64,000 nt of DNA from Hyphomicrobiales bacterium (lineage in GTDB: Bacteria; Pseudomonadota; Alphaproteobacteria; Rhizobiales; Xanthobacteraceae), in assembly GCA_017305665.1 (NCBI GenBank), contig JAFKKH010000008.1, positions 124,001 through 188,000 on the forward strand, written 5' to 3'. Under the pieces are notes generated by a model. It was not told the DNA's origin. It searched no databases and saw only the letters and a program-made list of their open reading frames with translations. A program made the position numbers and the translations under genes. Each line of letters starts with the position of its first letter. Position 1 is the first letter of the stretch. Positions 44,871 to 53,076 of the stretch are shown piece after piece.

Positions 44871-45950
44871 CTAGTCGAATACGAGTTCATCCGCGCCGAG
44901 GCTGGCAAAGTATGGCGCAATCATCTCCGGTGTAACATCCTCGATCCGCGGCGGCGACCATTTTGGGTTGCGGTCCTTGTCGATGACCGCGGCCCGCACG
45001 CCCTCGCGGAAATCGTCGCTCGCAAAGACAGCGAGCGCCGCACGGTATTCCCGCACAAGGCATTCCTCCAGCGTGGACGAAGCCCGCGCGAGCCGCAGCA
45101 GCTTCAGTGTCACCACCATACCGCGCGGCGACTTCTCGTTGAGGATTTTAAGTGTCGACCGCGCGAGTTCCGAGCCGTCACGATGCAGGGCCGCCACAAT
45201 GTCGTCCATTCGACCATGGGCGAACCACGTGTCGATCTGCGGCCGAAGTGCCGCGACGGGCCCCGCGGTTTCGCCCGTGGCGAAGCCCGCGATTACAGAT
45301 TTCACGCCAGCCGAATCCACCCGCGCATCAAGGCTGACGAGCGCCTCGCGAAGCGCAGGGAGCTTTTCCGACGTCACCACCGCGTCGGCAAACCCGGCAT
45401 GGATCGCATCGGGGCCATTCATGATCTGGCCGGTCAATCCGAAATAGGTTCCGATCTCGCCGGGCGCGCGTGACAACAGCCACGTCCCGCCGACGTCCGG
45501 AAAAAAGCCGAGGCCGACTTCCGGCATCGCCACCTTGGTACGGTCGGTGACGATACGATGGCTGCCATGAGCCGACAGGCCAACGCCACCGCCCATGACG
45601 AGGCCGTCCATGAACGCCACATAAGGCTTGGGGTAGTGCGCGATCCAGGCATTGAGCGCATATTCCTCGCGCCAGAACACCTTGCCGAGATCACCGCCCG
45701 CCACCGAGCTGTCGTAGAGGCTGCGAATGTCGCCGCCGGCGCACAGACCGCGCTCGCCCGCGCCCTCCAGCAGCACCAGAGCAACCTTCGGATCCTTCTC
45801 GAAATCGGCGAGCGCGCGGATAACACCTCGCGTCATCTCGAGCGTCAACGCATTGATCGCCTTCGGGCGATTGAGGCGGATGATGCCCGCACCGCCCTCG
45901 CGCCGCACGATCAGATCGGGCTCGGCATTCGCCGCGGCCGCCGACGTCAT
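44871..45950 (-). CDS. 3-hydroxyisobutyryl-CoA hydrolase
   Basis: A 359-residue crotonase-fold thioesterase that releases 3-hydroxyisobutyrate from its CoA ester in valine catabolism. The oxyanion-hole regions are ERGLCAGGDIRSLYDSS and DGLVMGGGVGLSAHGSHRI; MPEVGLGFFPDVGGTWLLSR carries the catalytic acid. The length and C-terminal domain ending DELVFD fit HIBCH, not plain enoyl-CoA hydratase. The start ATG overlaps the stop of the acyl-CoA dehydrogenase gene (ATGA), indicating translational coupling. mmsB follows after 59 bases. Confidence 0.94.
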   Translation of the reverse strand: MTSAAAANAEPDLIVRREGGAGIIRLNRPKAINALTLEMTRGVIRALADFEKDPKVALVLLEGAGERGLCAGGDIRSLYDSSVAGGDLGKVFWREEYALNAWIAHYPKPYVAFMDGLVMGGGVGLSAHGSHRIVTDRTKVAMPEVGLGFFPDVGGTWLLSRAPGEIGTYFGLTGQIMNGPDAIHAGFADAVVTSEKLPALREALVSLDARVDSAGVKSVIAGFATGETAGPVAALRPQIDTWFAHGRMDDIVAALHRDGSELARSTLKILNEKSPRGMVVTLKLLRLARASSTLEECLVREYRAALAVFASDDFREGVRAAVIDKDRNPKWSPPRIEDVTPEMIAPYFASLGADELVFD

Positions 45951-47092
45951 CGCGCGCCCTCGATCAATTTGCGCGACACGATCAGGCGCATGATCTCGTT
46001 GGTGCCCTCGAGAATCTGATGCACGCGCAGGTCGCGCACGATCTTCTCGATGCCGTATTCGGCGAGATAGCCGTAGCCGCCGTGCAGTTGCAGCGCCTGA
46101 TTGGCCACCTCGAAGCCGACATCGGTGGCAAACCGTTTCGCCATGGCGCACAGCATGGTGGCGTCGGCATCCTTGCGATCCAGAGAGGACGCCGCGCGCC
46201 ACAGGAACGTTCGCGCGGCCTCCAGTTCGGTCGCCATGTCGGCGACCTTGAACTGGAGAGCCTGGAATTCATCGAGCCGCTTGCCGAACGCCTTGCGCTC
46301 CTTCATGTAGCCAAGCGCCTTGTCGAGCGCGGATTGCGCACCGCCGAGCGAGCACGCGGCGATGTTGAGCCGCCCGCCGTCGAGTCCGGCCATCGCGATC
46401 TTGAAACCGATGCCTTCCGGACCAAGGCGGTTGGCCACCGGCACGCGGGCGTTCTCGAAAATCACCGCGCGAGTCGGCTGCGCATTCCAGCCCATCTTGC
46501 GTTCGTTGGCGCCGAACGACACGCCCGGCGTGTCCCGTTCGACCACGAGGGTCGAAACCCCGCCCGGCCCCTCGTCGCCGGTGCGCACCATCGTGACGCA
46601 GAGGTCGGTCGAACCGGCGCCGGAGATGAACTGCTTCTGGCCGTTGAGAACGTAGTGATCGCCGTCGCGCACCACGCGGGTGCGCAAGGCGGCTGCGTCT
46701 GAGCCCGCGCCCGGTTCGGTCAGGCAATAGCTTGCCAGCAGCTCCATGGTGCAGAGCCTTGGCAGCCACTTGCGCCGCTGCTCGTCCGAACCATAGGCGT
46801 CGATCATCCACGACGCCATGTTGTGGATCGAGATGAACGACGACACGGTGGGACAGCCCTGCGCCAGGGCCTCGAAGATCAACGCCGCATCGAACCGCGT
46901 CAGCGCCGAGCCGCCGACGTCGTCCTTGATATAGATGCCGCCGATGCCGAGGCTTGCCGCCTCGCGCATCACGTCGACGGGAAAGTGCCTTTCCTCGTCC
47001 CATTTCAGCGCAAATGGCGCGATCTTATCGGCCGCGAAGTCGCGCGCCATGTCGCGGACGGCGATCTGATCCTCAGTCAGCGCGAACTGCAT
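45947..47092 (-). CDS. acyl-CoA dehydrogenase, probably isobutyryl-CoA dehydrogenase
   Basis: A 381-residue FAD enzyme. Signature 1 ASYCLTEPGAGSDAAAL and signature 2-like QALQLHGGYGYLAEYGIEKI are present, and the catalytic Glu is expected in HQILEGTNEIMR. The length is standard for the family. Its place directly after mmsA (15 bases) and coupled to the HIBYL-CoA hydrolase argues for isobutyryl-CoA (or 2-methyl branched acyl-CoA) as substrate. Electrons go to ETF. The exact chain specificity is inference from context. Confidence 0.94.
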   Translation of the reverse strand: MQFALTEDQIAVRDMARDFAADKIAPFALKWDEERHFPVDVMREAASLGIGGIYIKDDVGGSALTRFDAALIFEALAQGCPTVSSFISIHNMASWMIDAYGSDEQRRKWLPRLCTMELLASYCLTEPGAGSDAAALRTRVVRDGDHYVLNGQKQFISGAGSTDLCVTMVRTGDEGPGGVSTLVVERDTPGVSFGANERKMGWNAQPTRAVIFENARVPVANRLGPEGIGFKIAMAGLDGGRLNIAACSLGGAQSALDKALGYMKERKAFGKRLDEFQALQFKVADMATELEAARTFLWRAASSLDRKDADATMLCAMAKRFATDVGFEVANQALQLHGGYGYLAEYGIEKIVRDLRVHQILEGTNEIMRLIVSRKLIEGAR

Positions 47093-47107
47093 GCGTAATG
47101 CTGCCGA

Positions 47108-48601
47108 TCACTTGCTGTGGAACGCGAACTCGGCCCCTTCCTTGACGCCCGACGGCCAGCGCGAGGTCACGGTCTTGGTCTTGGTGTAGAACCGCACCGA
47201 GTCCGGGCCGTACTGGTTGAGATCGCCGAAGCCGGAGCGCTTCCAGCCGCCGAAGGTGTAATACGCCACCGGCACCGGGATCGGCACGTTGATGCCGACC
47301 ATACCGACCTGGACGCGCGAGGCGAATTCACGTGCTGCATCGCCGTCGCGGGTGAAGATCGCAACGCCGTTGCCGTATTCATGGTCCGACGGCAGCGCCA
47401 CCGCCTCATCGAAACTCTGCGCGCGCACCACCGACAGCACCGGCCCGAAGATCTCTTCCTTGTAGATCCGCATGTCCTTGGTGACGTTGTCGAACAGACA
47501 GCCACCCATATAGAAGCCGTTCTCGTAGCCCTGCATCTTGAAGCCGCGGCCATCGACGGCGAGCTTGGCGCCTTCCTTGACGCCGACCTCAACGTAGTTC
47601 TTGACGCGCTCCAGCGCCGCCTTGGTGACCAGCGGTCCGAAATCGGCCGATCCGTCGGTGGACGGACCGATCTTGAGGTTCTCCACGCGCGGAATGAGCT
47701 TTTCCATCAAGCGGTCGGCGGTGGTCTTGCCGACGGGGACCGCGACCGACACCGCCATGCAGCGTTCGCCGGCGGCGCCGTAGCCCGCGCCCACCAGCGC
47801 ATCCACCGACTGATCCATGTCGGCATCTGGCATGATGATCATGTGGTTCTTGGCGCCGCCGAAACACTGGCAGCGCTTGCCGGTCTGCGCGGCGCGCGCG
47901 TAGATGTACTGCGCGATGTCGGACGAGCCGACGAAGCCGACCGCCGAGATATCGCGATCGTCGAGAATGGCGTCGACCGCCTCCTTGTCGCCGTTGACGA
48001 CGTTGAGGATGCCCGGCGGCAGACCGGCCTCGAGCATGAGTTCGGCGAGCCGCATCGGCACGCCCGGATCGCGCTCCGAGGGTTTCAGGATGAAGGCATT
48101 GCCGCAGGCGATCGCCGGCGCGAACTTCCACATCGGGATCATGGCCGGGAAATTGAACGGGGTGATGCCGGCGACCACACCGAGCGGTTGGCGCATCGAA
48201 TAGCTGTCGATGCCGGGACCGGCGCCTTCGGTGTAGCCACCCTTCATCAACTCGGGAATGCCGATGGCGTATTCCACCACCTCGACGCCGCGGAAGATGT
48301 CGCCCTTGGCGTCCGGAATGGTCTTGCCATGCTCGCGCGCCAGCAGTTCGGCCAGCGAGTCGTTTTCCCTGGCGACCAGTTCGAGGAACTTCATCAGGAC
48401 GCGGACACGGCGCTGCGGATTGGTCGCGGCCCATTCCGGCTGCGCCGCCTTGGCGTTCTCGACCGCCTCGCGCAATTCAGCCTTGGACGCCAGTGCGACC
48501 TTGGCCTGCACTTCGCCGGTCATCGGCTGATAAACGTCGGCGAACCGCCCCGATTTACCGCTGACGTTCTTGCCGCCAATAAAGTGTCCGATGGTGCGCA
48601 T
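47108..48601 (-). CDS. mmsA: CoA-acylating methylmalonate-semialdehyde dehydrogenase
   Basis: A 497-residue NAD- and CoA-dependent aldehyde dehydrogenase converting methylmalonate semialdehyde to propionyl-CoA, the end of valine catabolism. The start ATG at 48601 is preceded by GGGAGGA. HFIGGKNVSG opens the protein; the catalytic Cys is in GAAGERCMAVSVAV, and KPSERDPGVPMRLAEL and GSSDIAQYIYARAA are family-specific. It heads a compact seven-gene minus-strand run. An inverted repeat upstream may control the run. Confidence 0.97.
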   Translation of the reverse strand: MRTIGHFIGGKNVSGKSGRFADVYQPMTGEVQAKVALASKAELREAVENAKAAQPEWAATNPQRRVRVLMKFLELVARENDSLAELLAREHGKTIPDAKGDIFRGVEVVEYAIGIPELMKGGYTEGAGPGIDSYSMRQPLGVVAGITPFNFPAMIPMWKFAPAIACGNAFILKPSERDPGVPMRLAELMLEAGLPPGILNVVNGDKEAVDAILDDRDISAVGFVGSSDIAQYIYARAAQTGKRCQCFGGAKNHMIIMPDADMDQSVDALVGAGYGAAGERCMAVSVAVPVGKTTADRLMEKLIPRVENLKIGPSTDGSADFGPLVTKAALERVKNYVEVGVKEGAKLAVDGRGFKMQGYENGFYMGGCLFDNVTKDMRIYKEEIFGPVLSVVRAQSFDEAVALPSDHEYGNGVAIFTRDGDAAREFASRVQVGMVGINVPIPVPVAYYTFGGWKRSGFGDLNQYGPDSVRFYTKTKTVTSRWPSGVKEGAEFAFHSK

Positions 48602-48644
48602 GTGTCCTCCCGACGCGTTTGCAAGAGCCTGTTTGGAGCATCTT

Positions 48645-48662
48645 GACCCGTATTTTCGGGTC
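48645..48662. promoter_or_regulatory. inverted repeat upstream of mmsA
   Basis: GACCCG-TATTTT-CGGGTC, 44 bases before the mmsA start codon, is framed by two direct copies of TCTTGA (48641-48646 and 48661-48666). It lies in the mmsA-tetR gap and is a candidate operator for the valine run; the TetR encoded next door is one possible binder. Confidence 0.45.
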
Positions 48663-48765
48663 TTGAAAAGGGCTTCTACGCGCAACCCATTTGCAAAAAT
48701 GCACACGACGGGACAGGCATCCGGCCCGCTGCGCCGGCGCGGTCCCGCCGCTAAGCGGCCGACAT

Positions 48766-49389
48766 CTATTTCGTCGCGCTCTTGCGGACCTTCTTCCCGC
48801 CGGATTTCGGCGCGGCGCGGCGGTCGAGAACGGCATCTCGCCCCGCCGTCAGGATTTCGTCGGAAAATTCGCCGGTTCCGGCCACGCGAGCCAGCACCAT
48901 CGTACCCATCATGGTCGCGAGAGACGACATCGCCTGCTTGCGCGCGGCCTTGCGCGGGACGTCAGGTATCTGGTCCGCGAGCATGTCGATCATCTCGTCC
49001 AGCTTGGCGGCGAAGGCCTTGCGGGTCTTGGGGCTTTCGCGCGCGATCTCGGCGGCGAGCGTGGGAACCGCGCAGCCATGCCCGGGATCGTCCCGATGCA
49101 CCGGCGTCAGATAGGATTCCACGATCGTGGCAAAGCGCTTTTCGGGCGGGGTCAACTCGGCCTTCTTGCGCCAGCGTTCGGTGGAGCGATCCATCGCATG
49201 AACGAACGCCTCGACCACAAGCGCCTCGCGCGAGTCGAAATGCGCGTAAAACCCGCCATGGGTCAGACCCGCATCCTTCATCAGGTCGGCGACGCCAACC
49301 CCGTGAGCGCCATGCTCGCGCAGCCGAACGGAGGCATTCTTCACGATCCGGGCGTGGGTTTCCGCCTTGTGTTCTTTTGAATAGCGCAT
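48766..49389 (-). CDS. TetR-family regulator
   Basis: A 207-residue repressor. The N-terminal helix-turn-helix is VGVADLMKDAGLTHGGFYAH followed by FDSREALVVEA, which resembles the group close to AcrR/fatty-acid-type regulators with a TetR_C domain around 80-190. The tail is lysine-rich (KSGGKKVRKSATK). It faces mmsA tail-on and is divergent from the enoyl-CoA hydratase and thiolase genes. Control of acyl-CoA genes on one or both sides is likely; the ligand would then be an acyl-CoA. Confidence 0.9.
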   Translation of the reverse strand: MRYSKEHKAETHARIVKNASVRLREHGAHGVGVADLMKDAGLTHGGFYAHFDSREALVVEAFVHAMDRSTERWRKKAELTPPEKRFATIVESYLTPVHRDDPGHGCAVPTLAAEIARESPKTRKAFAAKLDEMIDMLADQIPDVPRKAARKQAMSSLATMMGTMVLARVAGTGEFSDEILTAGRDAVLDRRAAPKSGGKKVRKSATK

Positions 49390-49394
49390 CGCCG

Positions 49395-49404
49395 TTCCAT
49401 GGAA
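49395..49404. promoter_or_regulatory. TTCCATGGAA palindrome before tetR
   Basis: A perfect 10-base palindrome 5 bases upstream of the tetR start codon. A TATAAT hexamer follows at 49417-49422 on the plus strand. It overlaps the ribosome-binding region of tetR, so autorepression is conceivable. No second copy was noticed near the hydratase gene. Confidence 0.35.
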
Positions 49405-49590
49405 TGTTTGCAGTCATATAATAGCAGGGATCGCCGGAAAAAGCTGCCACAAATCTCCCGCTGACGAAGTATCTGGCGCCACCGCCTCGCGGCCACTTCA
49501 AACCGGACCCGGCGGCTTGACAAGTTGGCCATTTGGCCGGGAATACGGATGCGCATTTGCCCCAAAAACAACCAATCGCGAGATCCATCC

Positions 49591-50361
49591 ATGACCATGC
49601 TGAATTCGTACTGCGGCGTCGACCGCGATTCCCGCGGTGTGGTCCGGCTGACGATCTCCAATGCGGGTTCGCTCAATATCCTCAACACACCCGTCATCAA
49701 CGGCCTTCGCGAAGGTCTGGAAACGCTGGCGAAGGAGCGCGATATCCGGGTGCTCGTGGTCGCGGGCCAGGGCGACAAAAGCCTGATCGGCGGTGCCGAC
49801 ATCAAGGAGATGGCGAAACTCGACCAGCCGTCGGCGGAAAAGTTCATCTCCAGTTTGCGCGATCTCTGCGAAGCCGTGCGCGCGTTTCCCGCGCCCGTGA
49901 TCGCGCGGATGCCGGGCTGGTGTCTGGGCGGCGGCCTTGAATTCGCCGCTGCCTGCGATTTCCGCGTCGCCGCACAGGACGCGAAATTCGCCATGCCCGA
50001 GGTGCGCGTCGGCATCCCCTCGGTGATTCATGCCGCGCTACTGCCACGGTTGATCGGCTGGGGTCGCGCCCGCTGGCTGGTGATGACGGCCGCCACCATC
50101 GATGCGCCGACCGCCCTGAATTGGGGGCTGATCGACGTCGTGGCCTCCGAAGGCCAACTCGACGCTGAAATCGAAAAGGTCGTCGAGATGCTGCTGGAAT
50201 GCGGTCCCGAAGCGCTGCGCTCGCAGAAAGCCCTGCTGAAACAATGGGAAGAGTTGCCGCTGACGGAATCTGTCAATCTCAGCGTTAGCGTGTTTGGGCG
50301 ATCGTTCCTGACCGATGAACCGACCCGGCTGATGCAGGCCTTCGTCAACCGCAAGCGATAA
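49591..50361 (+). CDS. enoyl-CoA hydratase/isomerase family protein
   Basis: A 256-residue crotonase-fold enzyme read from the ATG at 49591. The oxyanion-hole parts are KSLIGGADIKEMAKL and GWCLGGGLEFAAACDFRVA; both catalytic glutamates of true hydratases appear to be kept, in GGGLEFA and in AMPEVRVGIPS. A TTGACA lies at 49517-49522 but the matching -10 is poor. It is divergent from the TetR gene, followed by a thiolase gene after a 111-base gap. A beta-oxidation role is probable. Confidence 0.9.
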   Translation: MTMLNSYCGVDRDSRGVVRLTISNAGSLNILNTPVINGLREGLETLAKERDIRVLVVAGQGDKSLIGGADIKEMAKLDQPSAEKFISSLRDLCEAVRAFPAPVIARMPGWCLGGGLEFAAACDFRVAAQDAKFAMPEVRVGIPSVIHAALLPRLIGWGRARWLVMTAATIDAPTALNWGLIDVVASEGQLDAEIEKVVEMLLECGPEALRSQKALLKQWEELPLTESVNLSVSVFGRSFLTDEPTRLMQAFVNRKR

Positions 50362-50381
50362 GTCTTTCTCACAGGAAATTG

Positions 50382-50422
50382 GGCGGCGCACCATTGCGTT
50401 TTCGGCGGCGCATCATATGATG
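50382..50422. promoter_or_regulatory. direct repeat and 12-bp palindrome upstream of the thiolase gene
   Basis: GGCGGCGCACCAT (50382-50394) and GGCGGCGCATCAT (50404-50416) are direct repeats 22 bases apart, two helical turns. The second runs into the perfect palindrome CATCATATGATG (50411-50422). The site is 51 bases before the thiolase start and is a candidate control site; the binder is unknown. Confidence 0.45.
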
Positions 50423-50472
50423 AGCATCATGTAATATTGACCGCCTCAGCGGCCAGCGACAAGGAGCACGCC

Positions 50473-51669
50473 ATGTCCGGTTCCGATCCCGTTGCCATTC
50501 TCTCCGCCGCACGCACGCCGCTCGGCCGCTTCCAGGGCGACCTCTCCTCCTTCAGCGGGCACAAGCTCGGCAGCCACGTGATCGGCGCCGCGCTCGAACG
50601 CGCCAATCTCGCCCCCGAGCGCATCGATGAAGTCTTCATGGGTTGCGTGCTTCCCGCAGGCCAGGGCCAAGCCCCTGCCCGCCAGGCCGCACGCGGCGCC
50701 AAACTCCCCGATGCGACCGGCGCAACCACCATCAACAAGGTTTGCGGCTCCGGCATGAAGGCGACCATGCTCGCCCACGACATCATCAGCGCCGGTTCGG
50801 CGGAGATCGTGGTCTCCGGCGGCATGGAAAGCATGACCAATGCGCCCTACCTGCTGGCGAAGGCGCGCGGCGGCTACCGCGTCGGTCACGACCGCATCAT
50901 CGATCACATGCTGATGGATGGTCTTGAGGACGCCTACGAGGTTGGCCGCTCCATGGGCGATTTCGGCGAAGCCACCGCCGAGGCCTACCAGTTCACGCGC
51001 AAGGATCAGGATGAGTATGCCATCGAGACGCTGACCCGCGCACGCAAGGCGGTGGAAGGCGGAGCCTTCGCGGCCGAGATCGCCCCTCTTACGATCGTTG
51101 AGAAATCCGGGCCGCGCACGATCGACAGCGACGAGCATCCGCTGAAGGTCGATCCCTCCAAGATCCCGTCGCTCAAGCCGGCATTCCGGGCCAACGGCAC
51201 GATCACGCCCGCCGCATCGTCGGCCAACGCCGATGGCGCCGCGGCGTTGATCCTCGCCAAACGCTCGCTGACCGACCGTGATGGTCTGCCCGTGCGCGCC
51301 GTGATCCGCGGACATGCGACCCACAGCCAGGAGCCGCAGTGGTTCACGACAGCGCCGATTCCCGCGATCCGCAAATTACTCGACAAGGTCGGCTGGAACG
51401 TCGGCGACGTCGACCTGTTCGAGATCAACGAGGCGTTCGCGGTGGTCGCCATGGCGGCGCAGCGCGATCTCGGCATTCCCCGTGAAAAACTCAACATCAA
51501 CGGCGGCGCCTGCGCGCTCGGTCATCCCATCGGGGCTACTGGCGCACGATTGATCGTGACGCTGCTGCATGCGCTCGAAGCCCACAACCTGAAACGCGGC
51601 ATTGCCGCGCTCTGCATCGGCGGCGGCGAGGCAACAGCCATCGCGATCGAGCGCGTCGTGTCCCACTGA
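50473..51669 (+). CDS. acetyl-CoA acetyltransferase (thiolase)
   Basis: A 398-residue thiolase II, condensing or cleaving acetoacetyl-CoA or short 3-ketoacyl-CoA. The acylated Cys is in TINKVCGSGMKATMLAH, NEAFAVVAMA is present, the active His is in GGACALGHPIGATGARL and the second Cys in ALCIGGGEATA. AAGGAG lies 6 bases before the ATG. It follows the enoyl-CoA hydratase gene in the same direction. A hairpin lies just after the stop. Confidence 0.95.
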   Translation: MSGSDPVAILSAARTPLGRFQGDLSSFSGHKLGSHVIGAALERANLAPERIDEVFMGCVLPAGQGQAPARQAARGAKLPDATGATTINKVCGSGMKATMLAHDIISAGSAEIVVSGGMESMTNAPYLLAKARGGYRVGHDRIIDHMLMDGLEDAYEVGRSMGDFGEATAEAYQFTRKDQDEYAIETLTRARKAVEGGAFAAEIAPLTIVEKSGPRTIDSDEHPLKVDPSKIPSLKPAFRANGTITPAASSANADGAAALILAKRSLTDRDGLPVRAVIRGHATHSQEPQWFTTAPIPAIRKLLDKVGWNVGDVDLFEINEAFAVVAMAAQRDLGIPREKLNINGGACALGHPIGATGARLIVTLLHALEAHNLKRGIAALCIGGGEATAIAIERVVSH

Positions 51670-51705
51670 CGGTACATGTCTCAAATTGAGGGAAATATGG
51701 CATTT

Positions 51706-51722
51706 CGGACTCAAAGAGTCCG
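51706..51722 (+). terminator. hairpin after the thiolase gene
   Basis: CGGACTC-AAA-GAGTCCG is a perfect 7-bp stem 37 bases past the thiolase stop and 46 bases before the next gene. It lacks a U-run, so termination is uncertain. Confidence 0.4.
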
Positions 51723-51767
51723 TGCCAGATTGCGCCCTCCCAACGAGTCCCTGATCGCCGAGGCCCC

Positions 51768-53063
51768 ATGATCTCGTCCTGGCTTTCCGCCGTCCTCGCC
51801 CGCCGCAACATCCACTATGGCTGGGTCATGGTCGCCGTGACCTTCCTGACCGCGCTGGTCAGCGCCGGCGCCGTCGGTGCGCCGGGCGTCTTCATCATCC
51901 CGCTGCAGAACGAGTTCGGCTGGACCACGGCGCAGATTTCATCAGCGCTGTCGATCCGGTTGCTGCTGTTCGGGCTGATGGCGCCGTTCGCCGCCGCGCT
52001 GCTCAACCGCTACGGCCTGCGCAACGTCACGCTGGCCGCGCTGTTGATCGTCGTCTCGGCGCTCGTCGTGTCGCTCGGCATGACCGAGGTCTGGCAGTTG
52101 ATGCTGTTGTGGGGCGTGGTGGTCGGCTTCGGTACAGGCCTGACTGCGCTGGTGCTTGGCGCGACGGTGGCCGCGCGCTGGTTCAACACACGGCGCGGCC
52201 TCGCTGTCGGCATCCTGACCGCGAGCAGCGCAACCGGACAACTGGTGTTCCTGCCGTTGCTGGCGTCGCTGACCGATCGCTTCGGCTGGCGGCTCGCGCT
52301 CGGCCTGATGTGCGCGATGCTTGGCGTTGCCGCGTTCGTCGTGCTGCTCCTGATGCGCGACCGCCCAAGCGATGTCGGCTTGCGCCCATTCGGCGATCAA
52401 GGCACCGAGCCGCTGCCTGCGCCACCGCCAAACAATGCCCCGATCATGGCGGCCGCGCTCGGCACGCTACGCGATGCGTCGCGCTCGCGCGTATTCTGGG
52501 TGCTTTTCTTTACGTTCTTCATCTGTGGCGCCAGCACCAACGGGCTGATCCAGGTGCATCTCATTCCGTTCTGCGCGGACTACGGCATTCCGCAGGTGCA
52601 GGCGGCGAGCTTGCTGGCGGCGATGGGCATCTTCGATTTCATCGGCACCATCGCATCGGGCTGGCTGTCCGACCGCTACGACAACCGCTACCTGCTGTTC
52701 TGGTATTACGGCCTGCGCGGGCTGTCGCTGCTGTTCCTCCCCTTCACCGACTTCTCGTTCTACGGGTTGTCGATCTTCGCGATGTTTTACGGTCTCGACT
52801 GGATCGCCACCGTGCCGCCGACCGTGCGGCTGACCGCACAGCGCTTCGGCGCCGAGCGCGCCGGCCTCGTGTTCGGATGGATATTCGCCGGTCATCAACT
52901 GGGCGCGGCAACGGCGGCGTTCGGCGCGGGCCTGTCGCGGACGATGCTTGCGACCTACCTGCCCGCATTCTTCATCGCAGGCGGACTGTGCCTGATTGCT
53001 TCGCTGCTGATCCTGACGATGGCGACCGACAAGAAGCCCGCGACGGCGCTGGCCACCGGCTGA
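51768..53063 (+). CDS. MFS transporter, 12 helices, monocarboxylate/OFA-like
   Basis: A 431-residue inner-membrane carrier with about twelve hydrophobic segments split by a polar loop near residue 210. Early HYGWVMVAVTFLTALVSAGA, the loop after helix 2 (NRYGLRN) and ARWFNTRRGLAVGILTASSA are typical of the oxalate:formate/monocarboxylate branch of MFS. The C-terminal half has the SGWLSDRYDNRYLLFW loop. A substrate such as a short organic acid would fit the acyl-CoA context but is not shown. The ribosome site is weak. Confidence 0.9.
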   Translation: MISSWLSAVLARRNIHYGWVMVAVTFLTALVSAGAVGAPGVFIIPLQNEFGWTTAQISSALSIRLLLFGLMAPFAAALLNRYGLRNVTLAALLIVVSALVVSLGMTEVWQLMLLWGVVVGFGTGLTALVLGATVAARWFNTRRGLAVGILTASSATGQLVFLPLLASLTDRFGWRLALGLMCAMLGVAAFVVLLLMRDRPSDVGLRPFGDQGTEPLPAPPPNNAPIMAAALGTLRDASRSRVFWVLFFTFFICGASTNGLIQVHLIPFCADYGIPQVQAASLLAAMGIFDFIGTIASGWLSDRYDNRYLLFWYYGLRGLSLLFLPFTDFSFYGLSIFAMFYGLDWIATVPPTVRLTAQRFGAERAGLVFGWIFAGHQLGAATAAFGAGLSRTMLATYLPAFFIAGGLCLIASLLILTMATDKKPATALATG

Positions 53064-53076
53064 ACCTCGCAGCCGA

